Shown piece after piece: positions 19,463 through 28,513 of a stretch of DNA of 64,000 nucleotides. A program made the position numbers and the translations under genes. Where the stretch lies: positions 62,001 through 126,000 of the forward strand of contig NZ_CP108458.1 in NCBI RefSeq assembly GCF_036242395.1, in the 5' to 3' direction. The notes under the pieces are model-generated. The model saw only the letters and a list, made by a program, of their open reading frames with translations. It made no database searches and was not told the origin of the DNA. This DNA comes from Kitasatospora sp. NBC_01266. Lineage in GTDB: Bacteria; Actinomycetota; Actinomycetes; Streptomycetales; Streptomycetaceae. Numbering within the stretch: position 1 is the stretch's first letter; each line of letters opens with the position of its first letter.

Positions 19463-20323
19463 ATGGTGCTCAGGAGAACGACCGGAGCCGGCCGGACCCA
19501 CCACGCCGGCCCGCTCAGCTACGCGGTGCTGGTCGTCGCCGCCCTGGTGTCGCTCTTCCCGCTCTACTGGACGCTGGTGGCCGCCTCCACCGACGCCCAC
19601 CGGGTGGTCTCCAGCCCGCCGCCGCTGGTCCCGGGCGCGAACCTGTTCAAGAACCTCTGCTACGTCTGGCAGAACGCCGGCGGCCGCGGCATGGGCGTGG
19701 CACTGCTCAACTCCACCCTGGTCGCGGGGTCGGTGACGCTCGGCACGGTGGTCTTCTCGGTGCTGGCCGGCTTCGCCTTCGCCAAACTGCGGTTCGCCGG
19801 GCGCGGACTGCTGATGGGCCTGGTCGTGGCCACCCTGGCGGTGCCCGCGCAGCTGAGCGTGGTGCCGCTGTTCATCCTGATGAAGCAACTGGGCTGGGGC
19901 AACCACCTGCAGGCACTGATCATGCCGACCCTGGTGACCGCGTTCGGCGTCTTCTTCATGCGCCAGTACCTGGTCCAGGCGCTGCCCACCGAGCTGCTGG
20001 AGGCGGCCCGCAGCGACGGCGCCAACTCGCTGCGGGTGGTCTGGCACGTGGTGCTCCCGATCGCCCGCCCGGCCATGGCGGTGCTCGGCATGCTGACCTT
20101 CGTCCAGTCCTGGAACGACTTCCTGTGGCCGATCATCGCGATGAACGGCTCCACCAACCCGACCGTCCAGGTGGCACTGGCCGGTCTCGGCACCGGCTGG
20201 TCCACCGACTGGTCGGTCATCATGGCCGGGGCACTGATCGGCACACTGCCGCTGCTACTGGTCTTCGTCCTGTTCGGCCGCCAGATCGTCGGCGGCATCA
20301 CCCAGGGCGCCGTGAAGGGCTGA
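19463..20323 (+). CDS. cebG: Cellobiose ABC transporter permease CebG
   Basis: A 286-aa MalG-type permease with six predicted membrane segments and the EAA loop LLEAARSDGANSLRVVWHVVLPIARPA. It forms the import channel with CebF. ATG at 19463 follows AAGGAG. The segment FVQSWNDFLWPIIAMN is typical of carbohydrate-uptake CUT1 permeases. Followed 39 bp later by bglC. Confidence 0.93.
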   Translation: MVLRRTTGAGRTHHAGPLSYAVLVVAALVSLFPLYWTLVAASTDAHRVVSSPPPLVPGANLFKNLCYVWQNAGGRGMGVALLNSTLVAGSVTLGTVVFSVLAGFAFAKLRFAGRGLLMGLVVATLAVPAQLSVVPLFILMKQLGWGNHLQALIMPTLVTAFGVFFMRQYLVQALPTELLEAARSDGANSLRVVWHVVLPIARPAMAVLGMLTFVQSWNDFLWPIIAMNGSTNPTVQVALAGLGTGWSTDWSVIMAGALIGTLPLLLVFVLFGRQIVGGITQGAVKG

Positions 20324-20347
20324 ACTTCCTTGGTCCTACTACCTCTT

Positions 20348-20361
20348 TGGGAGCACTCCAC
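20348..20361. promoter_or_regulatory. Degenerate CebR-like box 5 at the bglC start
   Basis: TGGGAGCACTCCAC matches the CebR operator at 11 of 14 positions (left half perfect). It ends one base before the bglC ATG and contains GGGAG, the ribosome binding site. Its placement repeats that of box 3. Confidence 0.55.
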
Positions 20362-20362
20362 G

Positions 20363-21829
<1,467 letters not shown>

Positions 21830-21866
21830 CAGAAGCCGCGCAGTGCACGCATGGTGGCGGTCGGCA

Positions 21867-21889
21867 GCCGTCGGCGATCCGCCGACGGC
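21867..21889. terminator. Hairpin after bglC
   Basis: GCCGTCGGCG (21867-21876) and CGCCGACGGC (21880-21889) form a perfect 10-bp stem with a 3-nt loop, 38 bp after the bglC stop. Probably ends the ceb operon. Confidence 0.6.
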
Positions 21890-22180
21890 CCCGCGCACCA
21901 GTGTCCGCCTGGGCTACGGCAAGCCGTGGCTCTGGCCGTCCACGGGGTGGAAGCGGCAGCGGCGCCGGCCTCCAGGGCCCTGGCGCCAGTGTCCACCGAG
22001 CCCGGTCCGGCGGCCAGTTGGCTCCCCGGTGGCGGGCGAAGTGGTCCGGAGCGTGCCGACTCGGGGCGGGAACGTGTGCGGTCCCCCGTCATCACCGTGC
22101 CGGGCGCCCGGCACCCCGCCCGGCGCGCCCGGCGCGCCCGGCCGTACGGGGCGGGGCGGGCGCGGCGCGGCACGGTTCCG
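21890..22180. other. Non-coding spacer between bglC and the lectin remnant
   Basis: No credible gene. It includes a simple GC-rich stretch of repeated GCCCGGC-type units near 22090-22150 that can form alternative hairpins. Confidence 0.4.
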
Positions 22181-22601
22181 TCAGGTGCCGCTGGACCACA
22201 GGATGGGGCCGGAGCAAGTGTAGTTCCCGTTGTTGGGGGCGTAGAGGACGATGTCGCCGTTGGTCTCGAAGCAGACGTAGGCACCGGCGTTCTGGCGTTC
22301 GGTCAAATAGCCCGTGCCGGTCTGCCACAGGAGGTAGTAGCCGGGCGGGGGGGGTTGGTGACTTCGAAGTTGCCGTTGGGCACCATGCTCACGAGATTCG
22401 GCGAGCCGGTGCTGGTGTTGGACGCCCACACCGCGGTGCCGCCGTTGTTGTAGACGACGAAGTTGCCGTCGTTCTGGCTGGCGAACATGTAGTCGCCCGC
22501 ACAGACGTAGCTGATCTCACCCATGGACTGGCCGGGCAGCAGGTACGCCACGGGGCTGTTGCTGTTGCTGCAGGGGTCCGAGGTGAACGCCTGGGCGACC
22601 T
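22181..22601 (-). pseudogene. B-lectin (mannose-binding lectin-like) remnant with frameshift
   Basis: Two adjacent frames together give one bulb-type lectin domain. The first has LPGQSMGEISYVCAGDYMFASQ, then NDGNFVVYNNGGTAVWASNT. The second continues PGYYLLWQTGTGYL, then FETNGDIVLYAPNNGNY to the stop. The frame changes at a run of eight G (about 22346-22353). The N-terminus (signal peptide) is missing because the frame runs into a TetR fragment. The frameshift could be a sequencing error in the homopolymer; the missing 5' end could not. Confidence 0.65.
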
Positions 22602-22850
22602 GGCGCGGGTGAACATCGCGTCGTACAACGCCGGGTTCTCCGTGGCGTAGCTGCTGTATGCGCGGGCGACCGCACCGACCGCCTCGTCCGGTGCTGCCTG
22701 GCGTCGAGCGTCACCGAGGGCTTCGGCGAGTTCGCCGAAGCCCTCCAGCGCGATGGTCTCGACCAGGCCTTCCACCGACGCGAAGTGTTCGTAGATCACC
22801 GGCTGGCTGTACTCGACCCCGGTCGACAGCCGGCGGGTGGTCACCGCGTC
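22602..22850 (-). pseudogene. TetR/AcrR-family regulator fragment
   Basis: The frame encodes YSQPVIYEHFASVEGLVETI and then ARAYSSYATENPALYDAMFTRA, the recognition helix and early ligand domain of a TetR/AcrR regulator. The first helices are degenerate and the C-terminal half is absent; the sequence turns into a lectin coding region in another frame at about 22601. It is a truncated relic, not a functional regulator. Confidence 0.6.
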
Positions 22851-23281
22851 CCAGCCTTCTGCGCGCTCGTCCAACGACCGGCCCTCGCCCGGGTCGACGA
22901 TGCCGCGCTCACCGCGGTCATGGGCAGCGTGCACCGCTTCGGCGACCGGCGGATGCCTGCCCCCGGGATCCTGGGCATCATCGCCGCGGCTGCCGCGTCA
23001 GTCCTTGCCGCGTTGGCCGACCGACCTGCCGAATCAATGCTGGCGGGAGGCGCGCAGCCGACACCGCCTGGTTGCCGGACGCGCAGAGCCTGCCGGTGCG
23101 GCACGCCTGGGGCGCCGCGCTGGAGCGTGCTGACGCCCTCGCACCGGTCGGCGGGACCGGGCCGGTCGGCACAAGGCCGCTGTCCGCTGCCGTGAACTGC
23201 AGTCTCGGCGGTGGTCGGGGTCGGAAGCAGGCGTTCCGGTCCGGGTGCCCGGGAGATTGGGTGAGGTGCTAGAAATTCCTC
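22851..23281. other. Decayed or non-coding stretch upstream of the phosphodiesterase gene
   Basis: On the plus strand a short piece (VDDAALTAVMGSVHRFGDRRMPAPGILGIIAAAAASVLAAL) looks protein-like but has no start, no ribosome site and soon degenerates. I do not recognise it. With the TetR/lectin relics it suggests a scar of rearrangement. Confidence 0.35.
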
Positions 23282-23893
23282 GTGGACCATGACCCTGAGC
23301 CCTCGACCCTGCGCGTCTTCGTGGCACTGGCCCCGCCCGACGACGCGAAGGACGAACTGGCCCGGGCCCTCCAGCCTGCCTACGCCGCGTACCCGCAGCT
23401 GCGGTGGAACCGGATCGAGGACTGGCACATCACCCTGGCCTTCCTCGGTGAGCTGCCCTCCACAGCAGTGCCCACGCTGCGGTCGACGCTGGCTGCCCAG
23501 GCGGCATCGCACCCCGCCCCGCGCCTGGGCCTGCGCGGCGGCGGCCACTTCGACGAGCGAACGCTCTGGAGCGGGATCGACGGGGACCTGGAGGGACTGC
23601 ACCTGCTCGCCGCCGACGTCCGGGACGTGGTGAGGTCCTGCCGAATCGAGTTCAGGGACCGTCCGCTGCGCCCCCATCTGACCCTGGCACGGTCCCGCCG
23701 CGACGATCCCGCCAGCGTGCTCCTGGCCGCCGCCGGGCTCACCGGGTTCGTGGGCCGGATGTGGCGGGCCGAACGTCTCCACCTGGTCGGCAGCAACTTC
23801 GGCCGCGGGCCCGGGCCGATCCGCTACCGCGACATCGAGGCGTGGCGGTTCGGCACCGCCGTCCGGACCGGCAGCGGTCCCGCCGGGACGTAG
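23282..23893 (+). CDS. thpR: RNA 2',3'-cyclic phosphodiesterase (2'-5' RNA ligase family)
   Basis: A 203-aa protein with the two HxTxxx motifs of the 2H phosphoesterase superfamily: HITLAF near residue 43 and HLTLAR near residue 131. The family hydrolyses 2',3'-cyclic phosphate RNA ends and can reversibly form 2'-5' linkages. GTG start at 23282 with only a weak ribosome site upstream. It appears to be a single-gene unit. Confidence 0.9.
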   Translation: MDHDPEPSTLRVFVALAPPDDAKDELARALQPAYAAYPQLRWNRIEDWHITLAFLGELPSTAVPTLRSTLAAQAASHPAPRLGLRGGGHFDERTLWSGIDGDLEGLHLLAADVRDVVRSCRIEFRDRPLRPHLTLARSRRDDPASVLLAAAGLTGFVGRMWRAERLHLVGSNFGRGPGPIRYRDIEAWRFGTAVRTGSGPAGT

Positions 23894-24331
23894 CCATCGG
23901 TGGTGACACCGGCCGGTGGGCCAGGCCGACCGCACCCGCCAGATCAAACCGGCTCCGCGCTCAACTACTTGATATTTCCCCGCTGTTGGGTCGGATCGTG
24001 GCGCAGCTGTCGCAGAGCCCGCGCCGGCCTGGGCACTGCGGATCACCGTCGCCCCGATTCGGAAGAACCCGGGCTGCGGCACGTCATCGGCAGCCGCTTC
24101 GACCAGGACTTCCCGGGCGGCGGCCCCGTCGGCACCGAACAGCGTCCCGAACCGGGGCCTGAACGCCCCGCAGCGGTGCCCGCAGCGGCGCCCGAGGGGC
24201 CGGCCGAGGCCAGGCGGTATCGGCGGCGCGGCCTGTCACCCTTTCGTGTACTTACCCGCGCATTCCGCAGCCGGGGTGTCTCGGCGGTCGGAGGATCCTC
24301 CTGGGGGTCGTGTCCCGCGGCCCGAGGAAGG
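23894..24331. other. Intergenic, nothing recognised
   Basis: A 438-bp stretch without a credible gene; the frame of the downstream gene is open through it, but codon content and lack of a ribosome site argue against coding. Confidence 0.4.
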
Positions 24332-24994
24332 ATGGTGCGCACACCGATGAGCACGACGCGACGAATGGTGCTGAGCGCGGCCTTGGCCGCCCCGCTGCTG
24401 GCCCAGTTCACGGGGACGGCGTCCGGTGCCACCGCGGACGACAAGTGGGGCACGGTCTCCGACGGCTGGGTCGAGGTTCGCTGGACTGCGCCGGCCCAGG
24501 CGCAGTTGGACCGGTTCGAGGCCGTGGTCGAGGCCGTGGCTCCGGCCGAGTTGGTCAAGGACTCCGGCGGTTCGGCGGTGCGCTTCCCCCTGCGGTCGGC
24601 CACGGGCGATCCCGCGCTGACGAACCTGCCCACCGCGCAGGGCGACGGCGTCCTCGACGGCGGGGTCGCGGTGCGCACGCCGAGCGGCACCTTCCAACTG
24701 GTCGGCTTGGAGAGCGTTCTGCAGGACGGGGTGGCGTCCGGGAAGTGCGTGGTCAACGGTGTCGACGTCGGGCACCACGCGGTGGTCCGGTGCGGTCTGG
24801 CCGAGGGCCTGCTGAGCGCCGAGAGCGTGCCGGTGGGCCAGCCGTTGAAGGTCCAGCTCAGCGAGGTACCGCTGCGTGCCACCCCTGAGCTGTTGCAGGT
24901 GTACACGGCCACTTTCGGCACGCCTCCGTTCGCCGCTGACACGGTGCTGGCGTACGTGAGCGCGCAGGGCGTGTACACCCCGCCGAAGCCGTGA
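24332..24994 (+). CDS. Secreted protein of unknown function
   Basis: A 220-aa protein with an N-terminal export signal (TTRRMVLSAALAAPLLAQFTGTASGA). The Arg pair before the hydrophobic stretch is compatible with Tat or Sec export. The mature part (WGTVSDGWVEVRWTAPAQAQ onward) is rich in small and hydrophobic residues with strand-like alternation, and is not a family I can name. There is one Cys-x9-Cys-like pair region (GKCVVN and VRCGLA). Possible starts are ATG 24332, GTG 24335 and ATG 24347; GAGGAAGG lies immediately before the first. Monocistronic. Confidence 0.7.
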   Translation: MVRTPMSTTRRMVLSAALAAPLLAQFTGTASGATADDKWGTVSDGWVEVRWTAPAQAQLDRFEAVVEAVAPAELVKDSGGSAVRFPLRSATGDPALTNLPTAQGDGVLDGGVAVRTPSGTFQLVGLESVLQDGVASGKCVVNGVDVGHHAVVRCGLAEGLLSAESVPVGQPLKVQLSEVPLRATPELLQVYTATFGTPPFAADTVLAYVSAQGVYTPPKP

Positions 24995-25014
24995 GGTGAG
25001 GGCCGATCCCGGGC

Positions 25015-26631
25015 TCAGGAGACGGGGGCTGGTTCCGCCGGGCGGGCGGGCGCGGGAAGGTCGCCGCCGAACCGGCGCCGGCGGCCGGCGTACGCCGTGA
25101 GGGCCTCCCGCAACTGCGCCAGGCCGAAGTCCGGCCAGGGGGTCGGGTCGAAGACCAGTTCGGCGTAGGCGAGGTGCCAGGGCAGGAAGTTGCTGATCCG
25201 CTGCTCGCCGGAGGTGCGGATCAGCAGGTCGATGTCGGGCAGGTCGGGTACGTAGAGGTTCCGGGCCAGGTCGGCGGGGCCGATGTCCTCGGGCCGGATC
25301 CTCCCCGCGACCGCCTCGGCGGCCAGCGCGCGGGCGGCGGCGGCCAGTTCGTCCCGTCCGCCGTAGTCGACGCAGAGGGTCAGCGACAGCACCCCGTTGT
25401 TCGACGTCATGCTCTCCACCACGGCCAGGGCGGAAGCGAGCGACGGCTCGATGCGGTCGCGCCGCCCGCACCAGCGCACCCGCACGCCGAGTTCGTGCAG
25501 CCAGGTCGCGCCTTGGGCGATCCCGTCGGCCAGGGTGTCGAACAGGGCGGCCAGTTCCTCCTGGGAACGGTCCCAGTTCTCGGTGGAGAACGCGTAGATG
25601 CTCAGGTGCCCGACTCCCAGCCGCAGGGCGGCGTTGACCAGGCGCATCGCGGCCCGCTCGCCCGCGTGATGGCCCTGAACGGCCGGCAGGCCCCGCAGCG
25701 CGGCCCACCGCCGGTTGCCGTCCATGATCACTGCGACATGGCCCGGCACCGCACCCACGTCCGCCCGGGCCGGGCGACGGCGCGCCGCCCCGGCCGACGT
25801 CAGCGGCTCGACACCGTCGACGAACACCCGACCCTGCTGGAGCGAGACCTCGTCGAACTGCAACTGCGCCCCCAGCAGCAGGCTGTGCAGGAACGGCTGG
25901 CAGTCGGAACCCACCATCCCGGTCACCGGCACCACCTGCTCCAGCAGGCCGCGCCAGTGGCCGAGTTGGACGCCCACCAACGCGTCCAACGCCTCCCGCC
26001 GCTCACCGCTCCGCAGGTCACCGACCTCCAGCCGCAGCCCGCGCATGTCCTCGCGCGGCAGGTAGCACCGCCCGGCGGCGAGGTCGACCGGCAGATCCTC
26101 GAAGATGTCCACCAGCTGGCACACCTCGCCCAGCACGGAGGTCAGCGACGACACCTCCGGCCCCCTCGCGCCCAGCAGCGGAGTCCACAGCTCGGCAACC
26201 ACCCCCGAGACTCCTCGCAGGTAGCGCCGCTGGTCCGCGAAGGTCTCGAACACCGGCGGGCGGACGCAGTCGGTACCGATGGCCTCGAGGAACTCCTCGA
26301 CCATCCCCTGGTCCAGATCCCACTGCCACACCGTGTCCACGAACGCCCGCCGCAACGGGTGCTCGCTGCGCCCGGCGCGCAGCTCCTCCAGCGTGTCGCG
26401 GCGCCAACGGGTGATCAGCTGCTCGCGGTCGGCCTCCGCTCCCTCGTCGGCGATGCGGTCGGTCCGCACCATGAAGGCGTGCACGGCGTGGAAATGGGGG
26501 CGGATCGCGGCGGGCACCAGCTCGGTCGCCGTCCACATCGGTGCCAGGAACTGCCTGGTCTCGGCCGCGCACAGCTCGTAGGACGCACGCAGTTCGGGTG
26601 AACCGTTGAACGCCGCCTCGTTCCTCAACAC
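25015..26631 (-). CDS. Squalene/phytoene synthase-like domain fused to a cis-prenyltransferase
   Basis: A 538-aa single polypeptide. Residues ~10-275 look like a trans-isoprenyl head-to-head synthase: first Asp-rich motif D58-R-I-A-D62 and second D175-I-F-E-D179 followed by GRCYLP, both intact. Residues ~297-530 are an undecaprenyl-diphosphate-synthase-like cis-prenyltransferase: HVAVIMDGNRRWA (catalytic Asp304), SIYAFSTENWDRS, LCVDYGGRDEL and IRTSGEQRISNFLPW. A linker of ~20 residues (GAARRRPARADVG) joins them. Both halves have the residues for activity, suggesting one enzyme makes a Z-prenyl diphosphate that the other uses or competes for. The GTG start follows GAGG. No signal peptide. The product is unknown. 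Confidence 0.88.
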   Translation of the reverse strand: MLRNEAAFNGSPELRASYELCAAETRQFLAPMWTATELVPAAIRPHFHAVHAFMVRTDRIADEGAEADREQLITRWRRDTLEELRAGRSEHPLRRAFVDTVWQWDLDQGMVEEFLEAIGTDCVRPPVFETFADQRRYLRGVSGVVAELWTPLLGARGPEVSSLTSVLGEVCQLVDIFEDLPVDLAAGRCYLPREDMRGLRLEVGDLRSGERREALDALVGVQLGHWRGLLEQVVPVTGMVGSDCQPFLHSLLLGAQLQFDEVSLQQGRVFVDGVEPLTSAGAARRRPARADVGAVPGHVAVIMDGNRRWAALRGLPAVQGHHAGERAAMRLVNAALRLGVGHLSIYAFSTENWDRSQEELAALFDTLADGIAQGATWLHELGVRVRWCGRRDRIEPSLASALAVVESMTSNNGVLSLTLCVDYGGRDELAAAARALAAEAVAGRIRPEDIGPADLARNLYVPDLPDIDLLIRTSGEQRISNFLPWHLAYAELVFDPTPWPDFGLAQLREALTAYAGRRRRFGGDLPAPARPAEPAPVS

Positions 26632-26818
26632 TTCCGGACCTCACCTTCGACCACGCCGCCGGTACGGGACCCGCAGCCTCGGCAGCGCGGCGGGCGGCGG
26701 CACCTCCCCGCCACCCGTGGCGGGGCCTCCACCATCACTAACGACACGCCGACCGATCGGTGCCGATCCCGGTGGCAGACCCCCGCCGCGAAGTCCGCGT
26801 TCTGGCACAGCACGCCGA

Positions 26819-26876
26819 GCACAGGACCGCGTGCCACCCCGGAGCCGGCGCCGGGGTGGCACGCGGTCCGCTGTGC
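26819..26876. terminator. Very strong hairpin between the P450 and the fusion gene
   Basis: GGACCGCGTGCCACCCCGG (26824-26842) pairs perfectly with CCGGGGTGGCACGCGGTCC (26851-26869), loop of 8 nt; GCACA/TGTGC arms extend it with a 2-nt bulge. It lies 60 bp after the P450 stop, so it likely ends P450 transcription, and the fusion gene then needs its own promoter in 26632-26818, where I see no clear hexamers. Confidence 0.7.
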
Positions 26877-26936
26877 ACGCCTACTGGAGACCAGCTGGTG
26901 GACCCACCCGGACCTCCGGACCGCGACTGTCCCGCG

Positions 26937-28280
26937 TCACCGGCTGAGCGCGCGCAGCCGCAGCCGGCCCGGTTGCAGCACGGTGGACAGCCGCACCGGA
27001 CGGTCGTCGAGCGGGTCGCCCGGTACCGGGGCGGGGTGCCAGCGGGCCAGCAGGGTGGCCAGTGCGATCGTCGCCTCGGCCCGGGCGAAGTCGGCGCCGA
27101 TGCACTGGCGCGGACCGTTCGAGAACCCCGCGAACCCCCAGCGGGGCAGCTCCGCGGCCCGCTCGGGCAGCCAGCGGTCCGGGTCGAAGCGGGCCGGATC
27201 GGCGAAGATCCGCGGGTTGTGGTGGGCGACGTAGGGGCTGAGCAGCACCTGGCTGCCGGGGGTCAGGGTGCGCCCGCCCAGTTCGACCTCGCGGGTGCAG
27301 GTGCGCAGCAGCACCCAGCCGGGCGGACGCCGGCGCAGCGACTCGGTCAGCACCCGGGCGGTGTAGCGGAGGTGCGGCAGGTCGGCCCACTCGGCGGGGC
27401 GAGCGCCCGGCAGCACCGCGTCGAGCTCCGTCTGGAGGGTGGCCAGGACCTCGGGATGCGTCATCAGCAGGCGCAGTGTCCAGGCGAGTTGGGAGGCGGT
27501 GGTCTCGGCGCCGGCCAGCAGCAGGGTCACCACCTGGTCGTGCAGCTCGGCGTCGGAGAGCGCGGAGCCGTCCTCGTCCCGGGCGGCCAGCAGGCCGGCC
27601 AGCAGGTCGTCCCGGCCGGGGCCGCCGGTGCGGTACTCGCGCACCAGCTCGGCCACCGTGCGCTCCAGGGTGCGCACCGCCCCCCGGTAGCCGGGGCCCG
27701 TGGGTAGCAGCATCACCCGCCGCAGCGCCCCGGCGAACGCGGTCGCGAAGGCCTGCTGCAGCCGGTCGGCCAGCTCGTCCGGTACCTCGGTGCCCAGCAG
27801 CGTGCGCGCCACCACCCGCAGCCCGAACCGGTAGCAGGCGGGAAAGACCTCCACCGTCTCACCGGGCTGCCAGGAGTCGGCCAGCGCCGCGGCCTCCCTG
27901 GTCATCACGGCGGCGTACTCGGCCACCCGTTCGGGCCGGAACTCCGGTTGCAGCATCCGCCGCTGGCGCCGGTGGTCGGCGTGCGCGCAGGTGGCGAGAC
28001 CGTTGCCGAGCACCCGCCGGAACCGCTGGTAGAGCGGCCCGCCCTTGTCGAAGGTCCGGTCGTCCGCGTACACCTGCCGCAGCAGCTCCGGATGGCAGGG
28101 CACCACCAGTCTGGTCGGCCCCAGTCGGATCTCCACCAGGTCCCCCAACTCCGGCAGGCGCCCCAGGAACCCCGCCGGATCCCGCACCAGCGCGGGCAGG
28201 TGCCCGAGCCCGGGCCAGGCCCCGGGCGCGTCCGCCCGGCGGTACGTCGTGGTCGTGGCGGAGCCTGCTGACGAGGACAC
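26937..28280 (-). CDS. Cytochrome P450, terpene-hydroxylase-like
   Basis: A 447-aa P450. Oxygen-activation helix LLLAGAETTASQLAW, ExxR in TESLRR, FDPDRWLPE, and heme loop FSNGPRQCIG with the Cys ligand. The N-terminus (APGAWPGLGHLPALVRDPAGFL) resembles soluble bacterial sesquiterpene hydroxylases of the CYP170/CYP183 type. It needs a ferredoxin and reductase, not seen nearby. GTG 28278-28280 is preferred; 56 upstream in-frame codons look non-coding. Same strand and 305 bp upstream of the prenyltransferase fusion, suggesting a shared terpenoid pathway, although a hairpin separates them. Confidence 0.9.
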   Translation of the reverse strand: MSSSAGSATTTTYRRADAPGAWPGLGHLPALVRDPAGFLGRLPELGDLVEIRLGPTRLVVPCHPELLRQVYADDRTFDKGGPLYQRFRRVLGNGLATCAHADHRRQRRMLQPEFRPERVAEYAAVMTREAAALADSWQPGETVEVFPACYRFGLRVVARTLLGTEVPDELADRLQQAFATAFAGALRRVMLLPTGPGYRGAVRTLERTVAELVREYRTGGPGRDDLLAGLLAARDEDGSALSDAELHDQVVTLLLAGAETTASQLAWTLRLLMTHPEVLATLQTELDAVLPGARPAEWADLPHLRYTARVLTESLRRRPPGWVLLRTCTREVELGGRTLTPGSQVLLSPYVAHHNPRIFADPARFDPDRWLPERAAELPRWGFAGFSNGPRQCIGADFARAEATIALATLLARWHPAPVPGDPLDDRPVRLSTVLQPGRLRLRALSR

Positions 28281-28513
28281 GGCACCAGCGTAGGCGCGAG
28301 TGGCGGTGTCGGGGTAGGGCGCCACGAACGGGGAGCAGCGCCGTGCCTGTCCCCCGCTCAGGGCTCGCGAGCCGTCACAGTCGGGGATCCTGGACCGTTC
28401 GGGCAGCTCGGATTGGCCCTGGGTCCGCCCTTTCCGCCCTTCCCGCACGGCGGCTGCTGCGGCAGAGTCGCACTCCGAGGCGATGCGACGGATCTCGCGC
28501 GGAGGGATCTTCC

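Noticed and set aside
22090..22150. GC-rich GCCCGGC-type repeats that might suggest a CRISPR-like or VNTR array
   Set aside because: Units are short, irregular and without spacers; consistent with simple GC-rich sequence. No CRISPR array found in the window.
27476..28513. Upstream extension of the DUF4157 gene (about 346 more codons)
   Set aside because: It overlaps the P450 antisense, is Arg/Pro-rich and non-family; a good ribosome site before ATG 28514 fixes the start.
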